DNA from: Bacteroidota bacterium
Lineage (GTDB): Bacteria; Bacteroidota; Bacteroidia; Flavobacteriales; Flavobacteriaceae
NCBI GenBank assembly: GCA_023437485.1
Contig: JAEZGB010000059.1
Location: forward strand, 1-16,732
Direction of reading: 5' to 3'
Length of the DNA: 16,732 nucleotides
In this document: positions 15,301 to 16,732 of the stretch, in pieces
Numbering within the stretch: the stretch's first letter is position 1
Layout of the letters: each line of letters starts with the position of its first letter
The notes under the pieces: model-generated
The model's input: the letters and a program-made list of their open reading frames with translations, nothing else
Databases searched by the model: none
Told to the model about the DNA's origin: nothing
Made by a program: the position numbers and the translations under genes

Positions 15301-16333
15301 TGGCGCGTTGTATTTTTGGGATCACTTTGGCGGACAAACGCACCTTGTATCGGGATATGTGGGCGGATACGCGACTTATACCTTACTGGGAGGTGTTGTG
15401 GCAATTGCGAACAACCCGCTTAATATAAACGATGGTTCAATGGGCAGCAAAGTTCCAACGCGATATATTGCGGTGGGTCAGGCGTTTTTTATCGGAACCG
15501 TGACCGATCCCGCGCTCAGTACCAACAATCCGGGGCTATCCTCACCTATCACGGGCGGCCCGGTGGTATTTAACAATGCGCAGAGGACATTTCGCACGGA
15601 AGCGAACGGCTCGGTGTTTTTCAGGGCCCAAAACAATTTTACGAGTTCCCTTCCTCAAGACGGGCGTATGAAATTAAGGCTTCATTACAGCGGCCCCGGC
15701 GGATTGCACAGGCAGCTTTTGGCCGGTGCCGATCCTAATGCATCGATGGGCTTCGACCTGGGTTATGACGCGCCGATGATTGACGTTGGTGCTGACGACA
15801 TGTACTTTGCGATTGATTCGGGCAAGCTTTCCATTCAAGCTGTGGAATCGTTCAATTCCGGAACCATTCTTCCCATCGGAATCAAAGTAACTAATAATGG
15901 TGTTTCAACAATTGCATTAGGGGAGGTTGAAAACATGCAGGGCCTGACTCCTTTCATCCACGACAATATAACCGGAATTTACTACAACCTTTCGCAATCG
16001 GATGCGAACTTAAATTTGTCCCCAGGTGAATATTCAGGGAGGTTCTCGCTTGTCTTTAGTTCGTCAAGTCTTGGGATCGACATCACGAAAGGCGGCATGA
16101 GCGGCATCGTATATAATGATGACATGAAGATTCTTCAAATCCGGACCCAGGCTGAAATTACCAACGTGGTTCTCTTTGATATGGCAGGGCGCAAGGTTTC
16201 CGAATTGAAGTACAACAGCAGCGAAGGGGGCTATCAAGCACAAATCGGCACTGTAGCATCGGGTACATATATCATTAAGGCTCAAACCAACGGCGGTATT
16301 CTTACGCAAAAGATTTTGGTGGGGAAACCTTAA
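9320..16333 (+). CDS. Giant secreted T9SS type A protein rich in Ig-like and PKD-like domains
   Basis: About 2337 residues from ATG 9320. The frame is open to a TTG at 9287, but ATG 9320 starts a good signal peptide (MKQLYFNL, hydrophobic core, ending LPAQ). Numbering below is from 9320. Order: jelly-roll-like domain about 40-200 (ends YVDNIRITVYF); IPT/TIG about 203-282; two Big_2-like domains about 290-362 and 365-434; five Ig-like repeats about 437-894, each with a core YQW(Y/F); three PKD-like repeats about 897-1194; an Ig-like segment to 1290; an Ig-like domain apparently split by a MAM-like jelly roll (about 1322-1492); a further Ig-like domain to about 1640; a W/NW motif about 1647-1665; a beta-rich stretch; a GNPYPSA/LYFW module about 1836-2092; and a sorting domain about 2268-2337 (VVLFDMAGRKV, ASGTYIIKA). 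The sorting domain is a good match to T9SS type A. No enzyme motif was recognised; a surface adhesin or filament-like role is inferred. It follows another T9SS gene with a related C-terminal half but is probably transcribed separately. Confidence 0.92.
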   Translation: MKQLYFNLKTVSLADPKVFAAWILFVLLLVAGKLPAQVAGPNNPTTATLVTTIGTNNWNNVNNIFQINDGQYSQVSLSNGQISRYLRAGNFGFAVPANSVISGIEVRIHRMGNISSGGIIDNVVTLVKGTAIVGANKANTGTIWNTSFETITYGGPTDLWGTTWTADEINSVLATQISVRSTANSRVAYVDNIRITVYFTPPPVLSSFSNSPAPCYGQSVPVTINGNHLATATSVSFNGIAATFTVDSNNQITAQSPATATSGPISVTTPSGTVTSAVNYIVNPLPAISPNAGDSSVCAGSQITLSNATAGGVWNSSSPSIASINTSGVVTGISAGNVTITYTITDTNGCSSQQSHNVIVNPLPVTSSAATLCEGQVFQLSPSNGGTWTSSNPATATVSSSGLVTGVSAGSATFTFTNAVTGCSNTTPAVQVYPIPVIDLQPSAQEVCSGSSAVFAISATGTALDYQWFNGASALVDGVNISGANTPTLTLTNIQVSQASANYHCVVTSVCSESVSSANASLTVIDRVQITTQPAANLTGCENGSLQLTVGATGSGLTYQWYKGAAMLTDNSNISGSDSATLTLSNLSPADAGEYSVVVSGISPCPQVVSQPATVVVSSAPAITQQPQPQTVCSGTTTILQVDATGAGLSYQWYSNGIPLANGGNISGANSATLTINPTGISDQSNYYALITGSCSPVATTNTVSLTVNEAVSITAQPLTAQSVCTGETATFTVSASGSGLSYQWYRGATLLTDGGAISGANTATLSINPVGAGHAANNYRVVVSGTSPCVAVTSNYAALTVNQSPAITTQPVASLSRCSGQSATFTVGATGGTLTYQWYFNGNPLSDGGAINGATSSSLSINPVQVTDAGQYHCVVGNPCLNDAVSNFAMLTVNQRPIVPAQSVTICSGDSYTISPQNGVPDASVVIPANTVYSWAASTGAGITGGQAQSQQPEIFGTLNNITNTVRSITFNVTPLNTDGSCSGSAFSVTVTVNPRPAIQNMVRNVCNGQTITITPANGGGNIVPAGTTYSWPAPVVTGGMTGGSAGSGLTSLSQTLINNTPAVQTATYTITPSTANCTGTPFTLTVTVNPAPAATVSLGSQTICSGSAIAPFLVTDSNAVPCNVQFNWVRDNTSAVTGTASGGATIASGGTYSFTPVLNNTTALPQTVTFTITPSTNGIPGTPVTATVTVLAPSAGGSATVSGPGIMPLVTVATVCHFASGTINLQNQTGSVIRWESSTTGGAVWTPIAHTGTSYNYVDLAVTTLFRAVVQNGNCATVNSQVAIVNVVPNVKPSPVTATPQTICVGQSSVLNSQSGYATSSQLAAGGAFQFANPAGWLVDGCGNCLSAGGSSSGPGPFQLSATNGGIYSGINYSATGKFAIANGAFDSVLETPVFNTFGLTSASLQFNHAFNLLAGAWVRVELSLDGGATYGITLQQWNGALTRTPYNNFPLSNLSLNNYIGQGNLKVRFVYHGVGASSWAIDNIRIPEMPSNLTTQWIDLATDSVISTSATLTVSPTVTTTYAITSSLNGCTSYGPEGTTYITVYVNERPTAVIGSDQTICLGGIATFSVALTGVAPWSLTYSNGTTSTTVNNIMANPYIFSVPNVMVNQTYTITSLSDSRCNAQPADMTGQAVVTVLNGQQGLWTGLVSNDWFDCMNWAGGLPDANVDATIPAGMPRMPVINPSASAFAASFSNIAAARDVIISTGASLTMPAVNSNLEVSRDWRNSGTFNSGLGTVVFNGSGAGQVQNINLGIKNNEQFYNMTIHAGAAALGVSVVDGFELTVANHITLTAGDLRLTGEAQLVQMGTTANPSAGSGRLLRDQQGTQSSFNYNYWSSPVSANNTNYTVGSVLRDGSNSASNPFNPGTINFGNGVYFADGVLASPIKISNSWINKFTSVSNDYYSWQFIGSSGTVKVGEGFTMKGTSGSADVNDLQNYTFAGKPNNGNITLSIAPGQSYLVGNPYPSALDADQFIRDNIMDGGNAASNVFTGALYFWDHFGGQTHLVSGYVGGYATYTLLGGVVAIANNPLNINDGSMGSKVPTRYIAVGQAFFIGTVTDPALSTNNPGLSSPITGGPVVFNNAQRTFRTEANGSVFFRAQNNFTSSLPQDGRMKLRLHYSGPGGLHRQLLAGADPNASMGFDLGYDAPMIDVGADDMYFAIDSGKLSIQAVESFNSGTILPIGIKVTNNGVSTIALGEVENMQGLTPFIHDNITGIYYNLSQSDANLNLSPGEYSGRFSLVFSSSSLGIDITKGGMSGIVYNDDMKILQIRTQAEITNVVLFDMAGRKVSELKYNSSEGGYQAQIGTVASGTYIIKAQTNGGILTQKILVGKP
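10628..12001 (+). repeat. Five tandem Ig-like domain repeats inside the giant protein
   Basis: Coding repeats of about 265-270 nt at 10628-10891, 10904-11170, 11183-11443, 11456-11725 and 11738-12001. Each has a (I/V)xxQP start, a central YQW(Y/F), an ISGAN-like turn (INGAT in the last), a penultimate strand such as YHCVV or YRVVV, and an LTV end (VVV in the second). Repeats 3 and 4 are closest in DNA, both coding SYQWY with nearly the same bases near 11264-11280 and 11537-11553. Confidence 0.85.
12008..12901 (+). repeat. Three tandem PKD-like domain repeats inside the giant protein
   Basis: Three coding repeats of roughly 290-300 nt directly after the Ig-like run. Shared features are an (I/V)C(S/N)G start, YSW or FNW in the middle, NNT or NIT before a (T/S)(I/F)T(I/V)TP strand, and a final TVTVNP or TVTVLAP. 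They match the PKD-like units common in large Bacteroidota surface proteins. Confidence 0.75.
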
Positions 16334-16335
16334 AT

Positions 16336-16471
16336 AAGCTGTCAGCTTTCAGCCTTCAGCTGTCAGTTGTTTCCGTTATACCGGATGACTCAGTCCTGAA
16401 TTCAAAGGTCGTCAGTTGTGATTCGTCAGTCATCAGTTGTCAGTTGTCAGTTATTAGTCGATCACCCCTGA
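16336..16471. repeat. Composite heptamer repeat, copy 1
   Basis: Begins 3 nt after the stop of the giant gene. It contains four 7-bp units of YTKTCAG type (16339-16366), a core of 45 bp (16367-16411), a 14-nt joint, five 7-bp units of TCAGTYR type in exact register (16426-16460: TCAGTCA, TCAGTTG, TCAGTTG, TCAGTTA, TTAGTCG) and a tail ending CCTGA. It matches copy 2 at 16620-16732. A small hairpin AAGCT-GTC-AGCTT lies at 16336-16348, with no T-run, so no clear terminator for the giant gene is seen. Confidence 0.85.
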
Positions 16472-16619
16472 TGCGGGTCGGAAAGGAATATTACATCCTT
16501 TTCAGCTTTATAGCCCAATTATCGATTTTTCAATTTTTGATGCGGCCCCAACCCTCCTCCTTCAAGGTCGCAATCCCGCCAGTTATGATGATGCGGGAAA
16601 ACCATAAAAAGCTAGAATT
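16472..16619. other. Spacer between repeat copies, no gene seen
   Basis: About 150 nt without a convincing gene. It holds scattered pieces of repeated sequence: TTCAAGGTCG at 16561-16570 also ends the core of copy 2 (16677-16686), and TGATGCGG occurs at 16469, 16538 and 16589. A 6-bp stem TCCCGC/GCGGGA (16574-16579, 16593-16598) is present without a T-run. It looks like decayed repeat-derived intergenic DNA. Confidence 0.5.
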
Positions 16620-16732
16620 AAGCTTTCAGCTTTCAGCTGTCAGTTGTTTCCGTTGTGCCGGATGACTCAATCCTGATTCAAGGTCGTTAGTTGTCAGTTA
16701 TCAGTAGTCAGTCATCAGTCGGTCACTCCTGA
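16620..16732. repeat. Composite heptamer repeat, copy 2, reaching the window edge
   Basis: Three 7-bp units CTTTCAG, CTTTCAG, CTGTCAG (16623-16643), the 43-bp core (16644-16686), five 7-bp units (16687-16721: TTAGTTG, TCAGTTA, TCAGTAG, TCAGTCA, TCAGTCG) and a tail ending CCTGA at the last base. The core differs from copy 1 by three transitions and two single-base indels. The array order is the same as in copy 1, but the unit numbers differ. Confidence 0.85.

Noticed and set aside
16444..16665. Open frame of 73 codons in the repeat region, plus strand
   Set aside because: It runs through both repeat copies and the spacer, its product follows the repeat composition (FQLSAVS), and it has no promoter or family resemblance. 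A by-product of the repeats.
16426..16721. Possible CRISPR array from the tandem units
   Set aside because: Units are 7 bp with no unique spacers of constant length, and no cas gene is in view.

Overview
The window reads as chromosomal DNA of a member of the Bacteroidota. Three things point there: two giant secreted proteins ending in type IX secretion (T9SS) type A sorting domains; exact TAnnTTTG boxes (the -7 promoter element of this phylum) upstream of four genes; and a His-rich FtsX/MacB-type ABC permease. Base composition looks balanced, higher in GC than many Flavobacterium genomes, so I do not name a genus. I see no tRNA, rRNA, CRISPR array, phage gene or transposase.

Layout. Positions 1-1305 (minus) hold a two-gene ABC operon: a LolD/MacB-type ATPase and, overlapping it by ATGA, a permease cut by the left edge whose visible extracytoplasmic part has two His/Asp-rich stretches. 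Divergent from it is a small unrecognised gene (1422-1805, plus) that converges on radC over a shared hairpin terminator. Positions 1832-4620 (minus) hold TPR protein -> mpl-like Mur ligase -> radC in transcription order, with 4-nt and 55-nt gaps; radC may also have its own promoter.

Positions 4796-16333 (plus) are two very long secreted proteins of 1445 and about 2337 residues. The first has a signal peptide, four PPC-like beta-sandwich repeats, a nidogen-like domain, and a C-terminal block. The second has a signal peptide, a jelly-roll-like N-terminal domain, an IPT/TIG domain, two Big_2-like domains, five Ig-like repeats, three PKD-like repeats, a MAM-like jelly roll that appears nested in an Ig-like domain, and the same kind of C-terminal block. 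That shared block (a W/NW motif, a beta-rich stretch, a GNPYPSA/LYFW module and a T9SS signal) makes the two proteins paralogous at their ends but not in front. They are best read as cell-surface or secreted adhesins; no catalytic motif was recognised in either.

Positions 16334-16732 hold no convincing gene. They contain two copies of a composite repeat: a heptamer array of YTKTCAG type, a conserved core of 43-45 bp, and a second heptamer array of TCAGTYR type. The most unusual items are this composite repeat, the His-rich ABC permease, the shared C-terminal module and the nested jelly roll.
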